DNA of 64,000 bases from Dactylonectria macrodidyma (lineage: Eukaryota; Ascomycota; Sordariomycetes; Hypocreales; Nectriaceae), in the NCBI GenBank assembly GCA_020744425.1, contig JAGMUV010000004.1, forward strand, positions 1,984,001-2,048,000, in the 5' to 3' direction. The number at the start of each line of letters is the position of its first letter. The stretch's first letter is position 1. The notes under the pieces were generated by a model that was not told the DNA's origin, did not search any database, and worked only from the letters and a program-made list of their open reading frames with translations. Below, piece by piece: positions 34,162 through 45,951 of the stretch. A program made the position numbers and the translations under genes.

Positions 34162-34966
34162 CGTGGCAGTAGCGTCGTGAGCTTAGTCCGGTATGCGACG
34201 TGTCTGTGTAGAGCGGCGGGAGGATTGTCAGGCGTTATCGAGGACGAGACGTTGTGATGGTGGGAGTCTTTGGCGATGGTGAACGGATGTTGGAGCTGTA
34301 GTGGAGAAAGGCAGCCGCGGGGTGGATAAGTGGAGTGTGGGACATTTCTTATCGATAAGTCGATAACCAAACAGGGCGTTGCGTCTAAAACCTAAGGAAT
34401 CAAGACATCTAGCAAGATGGTTACAATACACCGGCAGAAAGAACATCATCTGATCTTCACGTAATAAGATATTGCCAGTGTATTATTACACTTTGAGTTA
34501 CGGTCGTATCGATACAAACATTGATGCGCTCTGTGGTCTCCTCGCCCAAGCACACCTAACCTAGATGAAGAGAAGTAAGGATTGGAAAGAGAGCTGACAG
34601 TTCCCCCATATCATCATCGTCATCGAATCTTGATGTTTGCGTAATTTTTGCCCAGGAAATAGCTAGGCACATTTTGCTTCCCTACACAGCCCGCGGTCGA
34701 AGATGAGCGCTGTGTCGGCGCACATGTACCCGCGTCTTGACGAGTAAGGTTGTTGCAAATGAGTACGGATTCACAGTGCCTAAGGGGTCGCATGGCATGT
34801 TTGAGTGTTTCTCCCATTTCTAAATATTAATTATCTATCATGCACTGCCCCTTGCGATTTAATTATTGTATCCAACAGAGATTTCGCCTCGATCCGATGG
34901 CAAGCCTTGGTTCTCTGACTCCCTTTTCACTCATGCACGGCCTTCTTTACAACCCACTACATCTAC
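34162..34966. promoter_or_regulatory. CSN2 promoter with clustered GATA / TATCGATA palindromes
   Basis: This 805-base interval holds the CSN2 promoter and the 3' flank of the MFS gene. A perfect 12-base palindrome CTTATCGATAAG lies at 34348-34359, with GGATAAG at 34324-34330 and CGATAA at 34361-34366. A second palindrome, GTATCGATAC, is at 34506-34515. No gene is seen. Confidence 0.4.
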
Positions 34967-36727
34967 CTAAGACTCATGCGCTTGAGCCATACCAGCGGGA
35001 ATTCGGAACGTGAACACTGCCACCGTGGATCCAACGCCCAGCACGGACAAAACCAGGAAAGGAAGCCCTTGCCAGGCACCTCCCAAGTCCATTCCTTTGC
35101 TTAGAAGCCAGCCTGTTGTCGGTCCGCTGATCAGGGCCAGGAGCATTTCGGCAAGGGAAATCGTTGTGTTGAGTGTTGCGAGAGTATGTGGCTCTACTAC
35201 GGCATTGAGTAAAGCTCTGCACAACGCCACAAAGCCGTTTCCGAGGCTTGCGATGACGAGCGATGTGACGAACAGCCATGGAGCCGCGGCGAATGTCATG
35301 AGCACAACTCCAGCCGCCAAAAACACAATCGAGACTCGTGAGAGGAATAGATCTCTATGAAGAGGCCCATATTGGTAGCGCTTTTCGATCAGTATCGATG
35401 CAAGAGGGAGTATTAGGAGCAACGCGACAACCGTTGAGAGGATGCCAGCCGTAGAAATGTAGGTCGCCTTTATCTGTCATCAGTATAACTGAGCCCCACT
35501 GATTCAATAGACAACTCACCGTAGACCATGTCCAGTTAAATCTTTTGGTCATATACTGGAGCAAAATGCTCGAAAACGCAAGCCTAATCGGCATATAGGC
35601 GGACAGGGACAGAATGAGCACCATGATGCTCTTTGAGGCAAAGATGAAGCGCCAGACGTGGCCCATGTCATTCTTGACGGTAAACCAAGCTTGCTGCAGT
35701 ACGTTTTGCTTAGATGTGCCGTTTCCTCTTTCGTCGTGTCCAGCTTGGGAGTCATGGCCGACTGGATTTCGTCGTCTGTCATCTGCTTTGCGGCGCAGTG
35801 ACAGCGTCTCGGGGATGAGCAAGGTGGAACAGGTGCCAACGAGGAGGAAGCCAAAGCTCAGCCACATGGGGATCCAAGGATCAAATTTAAGGAACCAAGC
35901 CGAAATCGGATTGATAATGACGTTGATCATGAGTACTGCGGCGGATAATTGATAGAACACCGAGGTTCGATCAGCAACTGGGACAACGTCAGCGACGATA
36001 GTCCAGACCATGGCGCCGGCCATGGCTCCGCCTCCTCCGATGAGGTAGAACAGGCTTCCTGGAAGCATGACCCATATGGAAAACACGTTTGGGAAAAGTA
36101 CTATTGTGGTGTGAGTTGCGCGTCGTAAGTTGTTGTGAGCACGGGGAAATGCGCATCAAGGGTTAGACATACAGACAACCATAACCCACGTTGTTTGCAA
36201 GGCGCAGCCTAGTACACTGAGAAACAAGACAGGGCGACGGCCATATTTGTCGGCAATGATGCCAAAAGGGAACTGAGCGATCATGGCTTTGATGATTCTG
36301 TCAGCTGTCGTTTTCTAGAATACCGAAGCAGTAAGGTTCACTCACGCGTAGCCATCTCAAACGCCAGAGCCCATCCCCTCACCATCGCAAGCGTCTTCTG
36401 GACCTCATTGCTCTTGCAGCGCGCATCCTGTATGCTGGGCTCGCGAAGCAGATGGTCCGGGTAGTAATTGCGGCAGATGATGTCTTCCATGATGTTCTGG
36501 AGCGGCGCCTCCATGATGAACTGACTGACCTCAACGAGGAAGAGGAAGACGATGCACATGACCAGGACCCGCCGCTGGAGCGACTTTGGCGGGACAATGT
36601 CCGCGGGCAAGTCATTTGGAAGCAGAGGCGAATGCTCGGTCGCGTCGACCTCTACGAGGTTGGCGCCTTCACTCTCGACATCGGAATCCAGCTGTTCGTC
36701 GTCGTCGCGACGATCGAATGGTGACAT
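34967..36727 (-). CDS. Major facilitator superfamily transporter
   Basis: Integral membrane transporter of 527 residues with about 12 hydrophobic segments. Four exons: 36727-36346, 36286-36173, 36100-35520 and 35473-34967 (introns 36345-36287, 36172-36101 and 35519-35474). The cytosolic acidic N-terminus (about 60 residues, ending HSPLLPNDLP) leads into TM1 (VLVMCIVFLFLVEVSQF). The MFS loop 2-3 signature is GIIADKYGRRPV just after the first intron. A charged loop rich in Arg, Asp and Gln joins the two halves (after IPETLSLRRK). This type of fungal MFS protein, with a DIICRNYY segment in the first external loop, is usually annotated as an efflux or multidrug-like carrier; the substrate is unknown. 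The first junction (AT|PMIAQFPFG) was chosen because it is the only frame-preserving acceptor nearby. Confidence 0.85.
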
Positions 36728-39150
36728 AGTGGATACAGTGCAACAAGGGCAGGGCGGGATTCAAGCTCGGAGCTCAAGATGAACAAAGTTGAATAGTAGC
36801 AAGACACACGATCCGGGGCATCGCAAGCAGATATACAAAAGGAATGAACGTCAGAATTACCTATGAAGTCAGCAATTCGGAAAGGAAAGTTGGCAAAGAG
36901 AGGCAAGGATGAAACAAAGAGCGTCGCTGACAACAAGTGACAGTGATACCGACCTCCCCGAACAGGAATGGCCCATCCCTGCCAGCACGCAACTCGTATC
37001 TTGGACACCAAATGCGATTGGAGCGCGCCTCTCCCAGACATCTTATTAAAGCATCCAAGCCGCGCAACGTCCTTTGTGTATGACGACTACAAACGTCCGG
37101 TTGATGTGCGGCGCATTCCAGTACCATTTTGGCTGGTTTCTGCTGCCCCCAAAGAACCCCAGCGCGTCGCTTACGAAGGCCATGACGCGTTGAGGCCTGT
37201 AGGCAGCAGTTTCCAGGGACTCTTGGCCCTTTTTGCAACTCGTTCCAGCCGTGGGATTGAGCACATCTGAGAAGATAGATATCGCTGACTGCATTTGGTG
37301 CATCATGAGGTGGCAGACAAGGTGGTGACGTCGCTGCTCACCGCACGCTCACGACGAACAACAATAGGCCGCGTAGGTGGTCGGGTAGCATCACATGGAC
37401 GCAAGCCAAAACGCCTTTTCATCAAGACAATGGGAAGAAATCCCGAAAACGAAGAGTCATCGGTATCACGTTTGCCAGCGCATTCATTGTTCAATCAATC
37501 CATCTCCACCATGAACCAGCGCGCTCTTCTGAGCGGCAAGCTCGACAACTGCACCCTCCTCAACCTTGAGGTCGTCCATCAGTGACATGGCTGAAGGGCA
37601 TGTCCTTCGCCTCGTCTCGCCGAGCCGAGGCCCGCTCCAAAACCGACCCGGACTCTCCAACCTCCGGGTGGCGTCCGGCCGAGTGACCTAGCGCCGGGTG
37701 TGTCCGCTCCGGGCGACCATGCAGCACCGGCAGCCCTGACAGACTGACCGATTTTTTAGTAACCCGTCTGGCCAACGGAGCTTCTCCTCCAGAAAGCCGC
37801 TGACGAAAGAATACCGCTCAGGCCAAGTGATTAAATAATGCCTATAATTTCAAGGCTGTTCAGGGCCCCCACCGACCGAAAGGTGGCTGTGAAATGGACT
37901 GTAACGCGCCAAGCCCCTTGCATCTCCCTGTGGCATCAGCCCTAGCGCTCAAACCAGCAGCTGGTAAAGAATTACAGGCAGAGACTACATTTGTTCCAGA
38001 GTCATCTTGCCTACCGTTTCGACTGTCGGCGACCAGTTGTGGCGCTGAACTCAATCAGTTTGATACTGCTATTCCCATGGATCATATCCCCAACGTGGGC
38101 CAAAAAGGACCGAGGAAGCAGTCTGATGGGATCAACAGGGCTCGGATGTTGATTCAGGTGATTTCGGTAGATTTGATTTCCTGAATCCTTCGCTGAGCCA
38201 CGCCGCAGAGTCCTTGAACTCCGCTCCAGTCTCATCCTTTCTCCCCTCCCACCCTAGCGCATCCAATCAGGGTATTGGCTGATTGAAGAGTTCCACGACC
38301 CGGATTATGGACGACAGCGTAGAACGTGGTCTTTGGTGCTTTCTTCTTTTCTCTTCTTACAAGAAATAATTTGCCCAAGCTCACAGCGGATCAATGCGCA
38401 TAAACAGAGCTGACAATTAGCATACTTAACACCACAGGCAAGTGAGATCAGGAATCGGAATCAGCCTACTCTAATAAGCAGCTCGTTCGTCAATGGTCAG
38501 TCCGAGGACTCTCCTGCGGAATACTATCCCTCAGACAGATCCTTCCATCCCATCCTCCAAATACTCCATAGTTTCTCCTAGAAGGTCCCTCGTCTGTTTT
38601 GCAGATCCGGGAGAACAAGCGCCATCTGTAACGTTCCTCCGGGTCCGTGTCGGGGCTTCAGCCTCAAGCTAGCGTTTCGCAACCGACCGAGTCGAACCGC
38701 TCGCACTACGTTGGTGATTCGATCCTCAACCCACACGACAGGGGAGAGTAATTCCCCGGGCTGTGGCTGTTTGCGACGTGTTGGAAATGCGACTCGGCCT
38801 ATCACGTTGGTTCTATGCCTTCTAGCCATCTCTATACTTCCGTATTAGGAAGAATTCTCTCCATGGTCTCGTCTCTGCTCTTCTAGCACAGACATGTTGT
38901 TTTGCTTCGCCTTGTCGGTTGACATGCCCATCCCGGTATGCCACCACTTGCCCCATGCTTCCAGCAATATGGAACCATGGGTTGTCTTTGAAACAAAACT
39001 ACAGTATAGGTAATTGGAAGGGTAAAGGATGCTCATCCTAACGGTAATCACAGACATATAAGTCTTATGTCGCTCTTTACCATAGATGTAGTTCAACCAA
39101 GCCATTCATTCACTCATTCATTCATTTCTTCAACTGAGCTGCCGGTCATC
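36728..39150. other. 2.4 kb intergenic region
   Basis: Upstream of both the MFS gene (-) and the GH16 gene (+). Short frames have no recognisable family. A TATAAG at 39057-39062 sits 94 bases before the GH16 start, and a CATT-type repeat lies at 39103-39127. No other feature is supported. Confidence 0.4.
39103..39127. repeat. Imperfect (CATT)n repeat in the GH16 5' leader
   Basis: About six CATT-like units, one interrupted (CACT), just upstream of the GH16 start codon. Confidence 0.8.
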
Positions 39151-40173
39151 ATGTATTCTTCCAAGTCACTCCTTGCTTCTCTTCTTGCTGCGGCGCCGGC
39201 CGCTCTCGCAGTCACCATGGTCGACGACTCTCAGTGCGATTGCTATCTCAGCAACGGCACGAAGCCGACTTATTTCCTGAACCACAAGTTTATTGACTTC
39301 CGCTCGCTGTCCCAGTACGCCGGCGTCCCGGACCTCATCGGTACCGTCGAGGGCAACGCCGGGGCCGCCTACACCAGCGACTACTTTAGCGACGACTCCG
39401 AGTTCCAGCAGTTCCTGAGCCTCCAGAAGTGGTCCAATGAGGACCCGGACTTCCCCATGCAGAACACGTACAACAATGTCTACATCCAAGGCAACGACGA
39501 CGACCTCCCCGCAAGCGATACCTTCTTGACCATGCGCACCGCTCGCCACGACGGCTTCCAATCAGCCGCCGAGTTCGAGACGACGGAGCAGTATCAGTAC
39601 GCCTCGATGCGCATGTTTGCTCGCACCGTCGGCTCCCAGGGCGCCTGCACTGCCATGTTCACCTACCGCGACGCCGCGGAGCTGGCGAACGTCCAGGAGG
39701 CTGACATTGAGGTCTTGACTTCGGACGCGGACGACATCATCCACTACACCAACCAGCCCTCATACACCGACGATGGCAACGACGTCGAGGGTGCGTCCGA
39801 GACGGTGACCCTCACCGACGGCCTCAAGTGGTCTAAGTGGGCCACCCACCGTCTTGACTGGACCCCAGACCAGACCGTGTGGAGCGTCGATGGCCTGCAG
39901 ACGGCCGTCAACTCCTTCCAGGTCCCCGTGGATCCTGCGTCTCTGATGTGGAACGCCTGGAGCAACGGCAACACTTGGACCGGCAAGATGGACGTGGGTG
40001 GCGTTGCATACCAGCAGATCCAGTGGATTGAGGTCTTGTACGGCCCCGCGGACTCGAGCTCTTGCCAGAAGGTCTGCAGCATTGATGAGACGGCCGAGCT
40101 TGGTAAGCCAGTCTTGAAGGGCGCTTCCGAGTCCAGGTGCTTATCTTCTCACAAGATGCGCCGCTTCAAGTAA
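39151..40173 (+). CDS. Secreted GH16-family glucanase-like protein
   Basis: Single-exon gene for 340 residues. The ATG at 39151 opens a clear signal peptide (hydrophobic LLASLLAAAPAALA, cleavage expected near residue 20); the upstream in-frame ATG at 39067 would bury it. The concanavalin-A-like jelly-roll fold of glycoside hydrolase family 16 is indicated by the catalytic signature ExDxE at Glu183-Asp185-Glu187 (EADIEVL). The downstream HRLDWTPDQTVWSVDG and MWNAWSNGNTWTG segments are typical of GH16 beta-glucan hydrolases or transglycosylases. It is therefore a probable extracellular or wall-associated beta-glucanase with all catalytic acids intact. The exact substrate (1,3-, 1,3-1,4-glucan or other) is not determinable here. 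Confidence 0.85.
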   Translation: MYSSKSLLASLLAAAPAALAVTMVDDSQCDCYLSNGTKPTYFLNHKFIDFRSLSQYAGVPDLIGTVEGNAGAAYTSDYFSDDSEFQQFLSLQKWSNEDPDFPMQNTYNNVYIQGNDDDLPASDTFLTMRTARHDGFQSAAEFETTEQYQYASMRMFARTVGSQGACTAMFTYRDAAELANVQEADIEVLTSDADDIIHYTNQPSYTDDGNDVEGASETVTLTDGLKWSKWATHRLDWTPDQTVWSVDGLQTAVNSFQVPVDPASLMWNAWSNGNTWTGKMDVGGVAYQQIQWIEVLYGPADSSSCQKVCSIDETAELGKPVLKGASESRCLSSHKMRRFK

Positions 40174-41224
40174 GAGGACAGCTGTCGTTGTGTGTACATA
40201 TTAGATCTATTAGATACCTGCATTGGATATATATGACACACGTTGGACATGGCATTCAAATTCACATTCATTCGCTTGGCTAAATATTATCATTCGTCCG
40301 CTTTGAGATTGTATCCACCGCATCCTTCAAGCTAGACTTCATAGAGGAGTCGCATGCAGCATCGTTGTGGCCTATCTCATGATTATATCCGACACCATCG
40401 TATGGACAGAACTTGCCTTATCCAGCCAATACTAGGCAAACAAGCGTCACAATAATCCCGAACATATCCTAGTTCACCAACAGATAGCGCTCAATGTCTC
40501 CGAAGTGGAGTCTTCCCCAGACGCCACTCCGACAGAACAAAACGTCGGACCCTCGATACCGAGACCACTGCCCGGGGACAGTTCACCCGACCCCTCCCCT
40601 CACACCATTGTCGTGTAAAATACCCCATTCAGCCAGGTTTTCGAGGCCTGCTTGCGTACATACTACTCTGGAGACCACGCAGCCAATGTGCGCCTCTTAT
40701 CTGTGGATACGAGAGGTGCCGTTTTGGGGTTCGAGATACGGGTATCATCGCCTCGACAGGGTTCTTTTGTTTCGACGCTTGGGACTTTCCCCTCACCACC
40801 TTTCAACCTTGCCTGCTACGGCTCCGCTTGGCCTGCTTTTTGACGACCGAGCAGCGTGGTCGTCTACTTTGAAGTTATCGGGATGTTCATCCGATCCCGA
40901 GTCTCTGTGCGAGAGGCAGTCATCCGCCCTCGGGGACAGGGAGGTTGATTGATCGACGCTGGGCCTGATAATCCTATCGCGAGAGACCCAATTGTACGAT
41001 GCAACCCTCCCACGCCCCGCCCTCAAACGAGCAGCAGAGCGGTAAGCTTGGTATCAATGAATCCATATGCTTGGATTGGCACGTAAAGTCCAATCATGTC
41101 GGGCGATCCTTCCTACATCATGGGTATTCTCCGTGGGCCGTGGTACTTAACAGCCATAGTCCCCCTCAAGCTGTGTTGGCTCACCTCATGTCTCACAGTC
41201 TGACATGCCGAGACTCTGTTCAAG
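40174..41224. other. Intergenic region upstream of the OPT gene
   Basis: About 1.05 kb between two + strand genes, holding the GH16 3' end and the OPT promoter. A GATA-type site (TTATCT on the + strand) lies near 40697. No gene recognised. Confidence 0.4.
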
Positions 41225-43640
41225 ATGAAAAACCCTTTTAAGAACAACGACGCTGTAGAGGGCATCTCCATTGATCCCGCTGTGGCTCATGAGAAAGGCT
41301 CAATACCCAAAGAGGCCACACCCAGTCCGCGGGGCTCGGATAGCCCCAAGGAAAGAACCTCTGATGGGAAGAACCTCGCGGGCTTTGACGCCACCGAAGT
41401 CACCCAACCAGATGGCCTCTTCTCTGAAGACTCCCCCTACGAGGAAGTCCGAGCAGCTGTGCGGAACACAGACGGCAAGGAGGTTGCCAACACTGTGAGG
41501 GCCTGGGTCCTAGGTATGCTGTTCGTGACGGTTGGCGCTGCTCTGAATATGTTCCTAAGCATGAGGTAAGCTCTTCTCAACCCATAAGTCTGTGTAGATG
41601 CTCACGCCTCGTCGTAGGAGCCCTGCCATCAACTTCCCTGCACTGGTTGTCCAGTTGCTCGTCTACCCCCTCGGCTGTCTATGGGCTAGAGTCATGCCAA
41701 CTCGGGTATTCAACACGTTCGGCGTGCGCTGGACGTTCAACCCAGGCCCCTTCACCATCAAAGAGCACGTTGTCGTGACGCTCATGTCCAACGTGTCCAT
41801 CAGCTACACGTACAGTACCAACGCGCTGCTAGCACTGCAGGGCAAGCCCTTCTACAACGTCAACCTCGGCTGGGGCTTCGCGCTGCTCTTCACGCTCAGC
41901 TCGCAGCTCATCGGCATCTCGCTAGCGGGGCTGTTCCGGCGTTTCCTCATCTGGCCGGCCGCCATGATGTGGCCGAGCCAGTTCGCCAACACGTCGCTGT
42001 TCTACGCTCTACACGACAAGAGCAAGAGTGACGGCGTCCACTCGAACGGCTGGCTCATCAGTCGCTATCGCTGGTTCGCCGTTGTGTGCGCGGCCATGTT
42101 CTGTTACTACTGGATCCCAGGGGTCATCTGGCAAGGCCTTTCGGTCTTTGCGTTTGTAACTTGGGCTAAGCCGAACAATGTCGTGGTCAACCAGCTCTTC
42201 GGTGGCTACACTGGGCTCTCGCTCATCCCCATCACATTTGACTGGACATATGTCACGGCCTACCTGGGCGATCCCATTCTCGCCCCGACAAACTCTCATG
42301 TCAACACTCTGATCGGCCTCTTCTTTTTTGTCATCATCTCTTCCATCGGAATCGTATACTCTGGCGCTCTCTACTCGGAGTACCTCCCTGTTGTCACTTC
42401 ACAGACGTACGACAACACCCAGGGCTACTACAACGTCAGCAAGATTCTCGGGGACAACTTTGAGTTTGATGACCAAAAGTATAAAGAATACTCGCCGCTC
42501 TTTCTCTCGCCCACTCTAGCACTGAACTATGGCCTTTCGTTTGCCGCCTTGACTGCGGCTTTTGTCCACATCGGGCTGTACCACGGCAAGGAAGTCTGGT
42601 ACCGGTTCCGAGCGGCCCGTAACCAAGAGCCGGATATCCATATGAAGCTCATGAGAGACTACGTCGAGGCTCCTGACTGGTGGTACCTCGCATTGTTTCT
42701 CGTCTCGGTTGGGCTGGGCTTTGCCACCACCGAGGGTTACAACTCTCAGCTTCCATGGTGGGCCTTTTTCGTCGCCATTGTGATTGCCCTGGTCTTCATC
42801 ATCCCGACAACCATGATCCTGGCCGTCTCCAACATATTGCTGAGCTTAAACGTCGTCTCTCCATTTCTCGCAGGATTCATGATCCCCGGACGCCCCATCG
42901 GAGTCATGATCTTCAAGGTCTTCAGCACAATCACGCTCGGTCAGGCGCAGACGTACAGTGCCGATCTCAAGATGGCCCACTACATGAAAGTCCCGCCGCG
43001 CATCACCTTCTCGTGCCAGGTTATTGCGACCATCTGGGCCTCGTTCGTGCAAATTGCCGTTATGAACTGGACGCTCGGTAACATCGATAATATCTGCGAC
43101 AACGAGCAGCCAGACCACTTTACCTGCCCCAATGGCCGGGCCTTCTTCTCTTCCAGCATTGTCTGGGGAGTCATCGGCCCGCGGCGCATGTTTGGCGAAG
43201 GCGGCATGTATTCTGTCTTCAATTGGTTCTGGCTCATCGGAGCCGGCTTCCCCATCCTGCTATATGTTCTCACTAAGGTACTTAAGTTCTCCTTCTTCGG
43301 ACACTTCCACGGGCCCGTCATGCTAGGTGCCATGGCTTGGCTACCCCCAGCAACACCTCTGAGCTTCTCAACATGGGCCATCTTCGGTCTCATTTTCAAC
43401 AAATGGATCCGCACCAAGTGGAATGGCTGGTGGAAGACGTACGCGTACACGACTGCTGCGGCGTTGGACGCAGGTCTAATCATTAGCACCATCGTCATCT
43501 TCTTTGCGATCACGTTCCCTGGTGTAACGATTCCCCAGTGGTGGGGCAATGTGGGTGTTTACAACACCTTGGACGCAAGTTATGCAGCTACTTTGAAGAC
43601 GGTTGGTGAAGGAGAGACATTTGGGCCCAAGACTTGGTGA
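41225..43640 (+). CDS. OPT-family oligopeptide transporter
   Basis: Proton-coupled importer of small peptides (or related ligands) in the plasma membrane. Two exons, 41225-41565 and 41618-43640, with a 52-base GTAAGC...TAG intron, give 787 residues. The first about 95 residues are hydrophilic. The OPT hallmark NPGPFTIKEH lies at residues 155-164, followed by SISYTYSTNALLALQ and many hydrophobic segments. Other OPT-typical blocks are LFGGYTGLSLIPITFDW and FGHFHGPVMLGAMAWLPPATP near the C-terminus. Length and motif order match fungal OPT proteins, so it appears complete. The substrate (tetra/pentapeptides, glutathione or siderophore-like) is open. It lies 1 kb downstream of the secreted GH16 gene, which fits nutrient acquisition but is not evidence of co-regulation. 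Confidence 0.93.
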
Positions 43641-44171
43641 TGAAGCGTAATTCGCAAGCATTGATGATCATGACTGAAGCTTCTTGAGGATAAATAGTTA
43701 GTATGACATTTGTAGATAATCGAAGGAATAGTTATGCTTGGTCTGGGCTTGTACGTGATTATTTTGAAATGGTTGCAATCAGGTCGCTAAAGTTCGAAGA
43801 AATAGTGATGACTTGTATACAGACTTTGATGCCCCGGCTCGGACGTTGTTTGAGCAGACTCAAGTCATGTTTAAATCACATCTGTCAAATACTTCAAGAG
43901 AACAGAATCTACTTCCATAGACACACCAATTGCGCATCATACCCAACATAATGTATTTTCGCATTTATATGAATTCTAAAGAACGACATTGCGCAGTTCT
44001 GTCAGCGGTAGCAAGAATCCCAAGTGCGCATGTATGGCTCTAGGGTAACCAACTCCGAGTGACGTAGTCAGCTGCCCCTCACCGAAATTCGGCGGGGTAC
44101 TCGTTGGGCAGCTTCCCGCGAACTAGCTGCTCTGCATCTAACCCGCGTAGAATAGACATAGACAGTCCAAC
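43641..44171. other. AT-rich intergenic spacer
   Basis: A 531-base spacer between the OPT stop and the Nudix start, both on the + strand. No gene or repeat identified. Confidence 0.4.
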
Positions 44172-44913
44172 ATGTCGATTTCGGACGCAAAGGTGCTCTC
44201 TACAGGGCCTCTGGTACGCGACTATCGCCTGGGCTACGCTAATTGATTCGTTGCTAACTGCACAACACAGGCGGAGGAGGAGGCCCGCTGGACCAAGCTG
44301 GTCAAGTAACGACGCCCCCGTCCTAGCTTCAGCTTTCGTGTTTACGAGCTCGCTGACCATCTTCTTCTCCTCCAGGACGACATACCAAGATCCTAACGGC
44401 GTTACGCGAACATGGGAGTCCGCCGAGCGCCGCACACGCCCCAAGGACGCCGACATTGACGGCGTGGGCATCGTCGCCATCCTTGACAAGCCGACGGGCA
44501 AGGAAATCATCCTGCAGAAACAGTACCGACCGCCCATCGACATGGTCACGATCGAGGTCCCGGCCGGCCTCATCGACGCCGGCGAGACGGCCGAGCAGGC
44601 CGCCGTCCGCGAGCTCAAGGAGGAGACGGGCTACGTGGGCGTAGTCACCGAGACGTCGCCCATCATGTACAACGACCCGGGCTTCTGCAACACCAACCTG
44701 CGCATGGTCCACGTCTCCATCGACATGTCGCTACCCGAAAACCAGAACCCCAAGCCGGAGCTGGAGGAGAATGAGTTCATCGAGGTCTTCACTGTGCCCT
44801 TAGCCAAATTGTGGGATGAGTGCAAGAAGCTCGAGGCCGAGGGCTGCGCCATCGACGCGCGCATTGGAACGTTTGCGGAGGGAATCCTGATCGCTCAGAG
44901 ATTGAATCTGTAG
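44172..44913 (+). CDS. ADP-ribose pyrophosphatase-type Nudix hydrolase (Ysa1-like)
   Basis: Hydrolyses ADP-ribose (and related ADP-sugars) to AMP and ribose 5-phosphate. Three exons: 44172-44213, 44271-44305 and 44376-44913, with introns 44214-44270 and 44306-44375. They give 204 residues, the normal length of the Ysa1/NUDT5 subfamily. The spliced N-terminus (AEEEARWTKLVKTTYQDPNG) is characteristic and cannot be obtained from the unspliced frame. The Nudix box at about residues 90-112 is complete (GLIDAGE...REL-EETGY), with the metal-binding REx2EE present (Arg104, Glu105, Glu108, Glu109). QYRPPIDMVTIEVPAG and NDPGFCNTNLRMVHV are further subfamily markers. Its 3' end converges on a second, different Nudix gene 57 bases away. 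Confidence 0.93.
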
Positions 44914-44970
44914 AGGCTGTTCACTAGAGCCGGGACCATAGACGGTATAGATGGAGCGACCATGCGTTGA

Positions 44971-45951
44971 TTACAACTTCTTCTCTTCCCGGAGGCCTTG
45001 CCAGAGGGCAAGGGCGGCGAGACATTTTGCATCGCGCGCACCCGCCTTCCAAGCATCCTTCATAGACACCAACTTTAGGGTAATCTTCTCCCCGTGTGAC
45101 CTCAGGCCCGTGAGACGCCCGTTCCACTCCTCCAGCTGGTCGCGCGGTATCCGCCGCTCGTGGCTGAAGATGGTGATGTGCTCATCGCAGCCGCCCGCGC
45201 TGGGAAACATGGCCTTGGCCAGGCCCTCGCCGTCGCCTGGCTCCTCCGGGGCGGCGAGCTCGCTGAGGCAGGTCAGCTCGTCCTCGTGGATCGTGACGCC
45301 AAGCTCCTCCTCGATCTCCTGGGCCGCGGCGCCCTTGAAGCTGCCGTGGTCGTCAACCATGCCGGCCGGCAGCTCCACGAAGCCCAGGCTGCCAGCAGCA
45401 ACGCGAGGTTGAACAGTCAGAACCACGTAGCGCTCGTCCGATTCCGCGGGTGCGTCGTCGGGGACCAGCATGACCAGCATCGCGACGCTCGGCCCGCGGA
45501 GGAGCGCGATGGCGGGCAGCGACTCGCCGGCCGCGTTGGAGACGTTGGCCTTAAGCTTGATGAAGCCGAGACGGTCGCTACCGAAGCGGTCGAATGACTG
45601 GATCGTGACGGAGCGCAGGGCGTACGGGTCTGCGTGGAAGGGATGAGCAGCCTGCGACTGGAGGCGCAGCGAATTGGTCAAGGTGGCGATCCAGTTCTGC
45701 GAGTCAAGTTAGCCTACATGAAATGTCTAGTACGGGTATATGCGAGGCGTAATTTTGCTCACGTTGAAAGGCTTAAAACCCAGAAGTTGGTCCTGCGAGA
45801 GTCCATCAGGCAGGCTGAGTGGGACGTTGTGGGATGTGAGCGTCGTCGTAGTCGACATTGGGCGGCAGAGTGAGCGCGTCAATAGATTAGACAGCCGTGG
45901 TGATGCAGGGACTATGCTCAAGAGTGCAGCAGCGTAGGCGACGTATCTCAT
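44971..45951 (-). CDS. NUDT14-type ADP-sugar Nudix hydrolase, possibly organellar
   Basis: Second Nudix hydrolase, 304 residues, from exons 45951-45763 and 45696-44971 (intron 45762-45697, GTGAGC donor). The N-terminal block LSLPDGLSQDQLLGFKPFN|NWIATLTNSL and the central LGFVELPAGMVDDHGSF resemble plant NUDT14-like ADP-sugar diphosphatases. The Nudix box (about 175-197) is non-canonical: the first Glu is replaced within GMVDDHGSF, and REx2EE reads QEIEEE, so the Arg is Gln; the metal-binding Glu cluster is kept. From ATG 45951 the first about 32 residues (with LSNLLTRSLCRP) look like a mitochondrial targeting sequence. A second ATG at 45858 would give a cytosolic form. Which is used cannot be decided from sequence. 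Confidence 0.85.
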
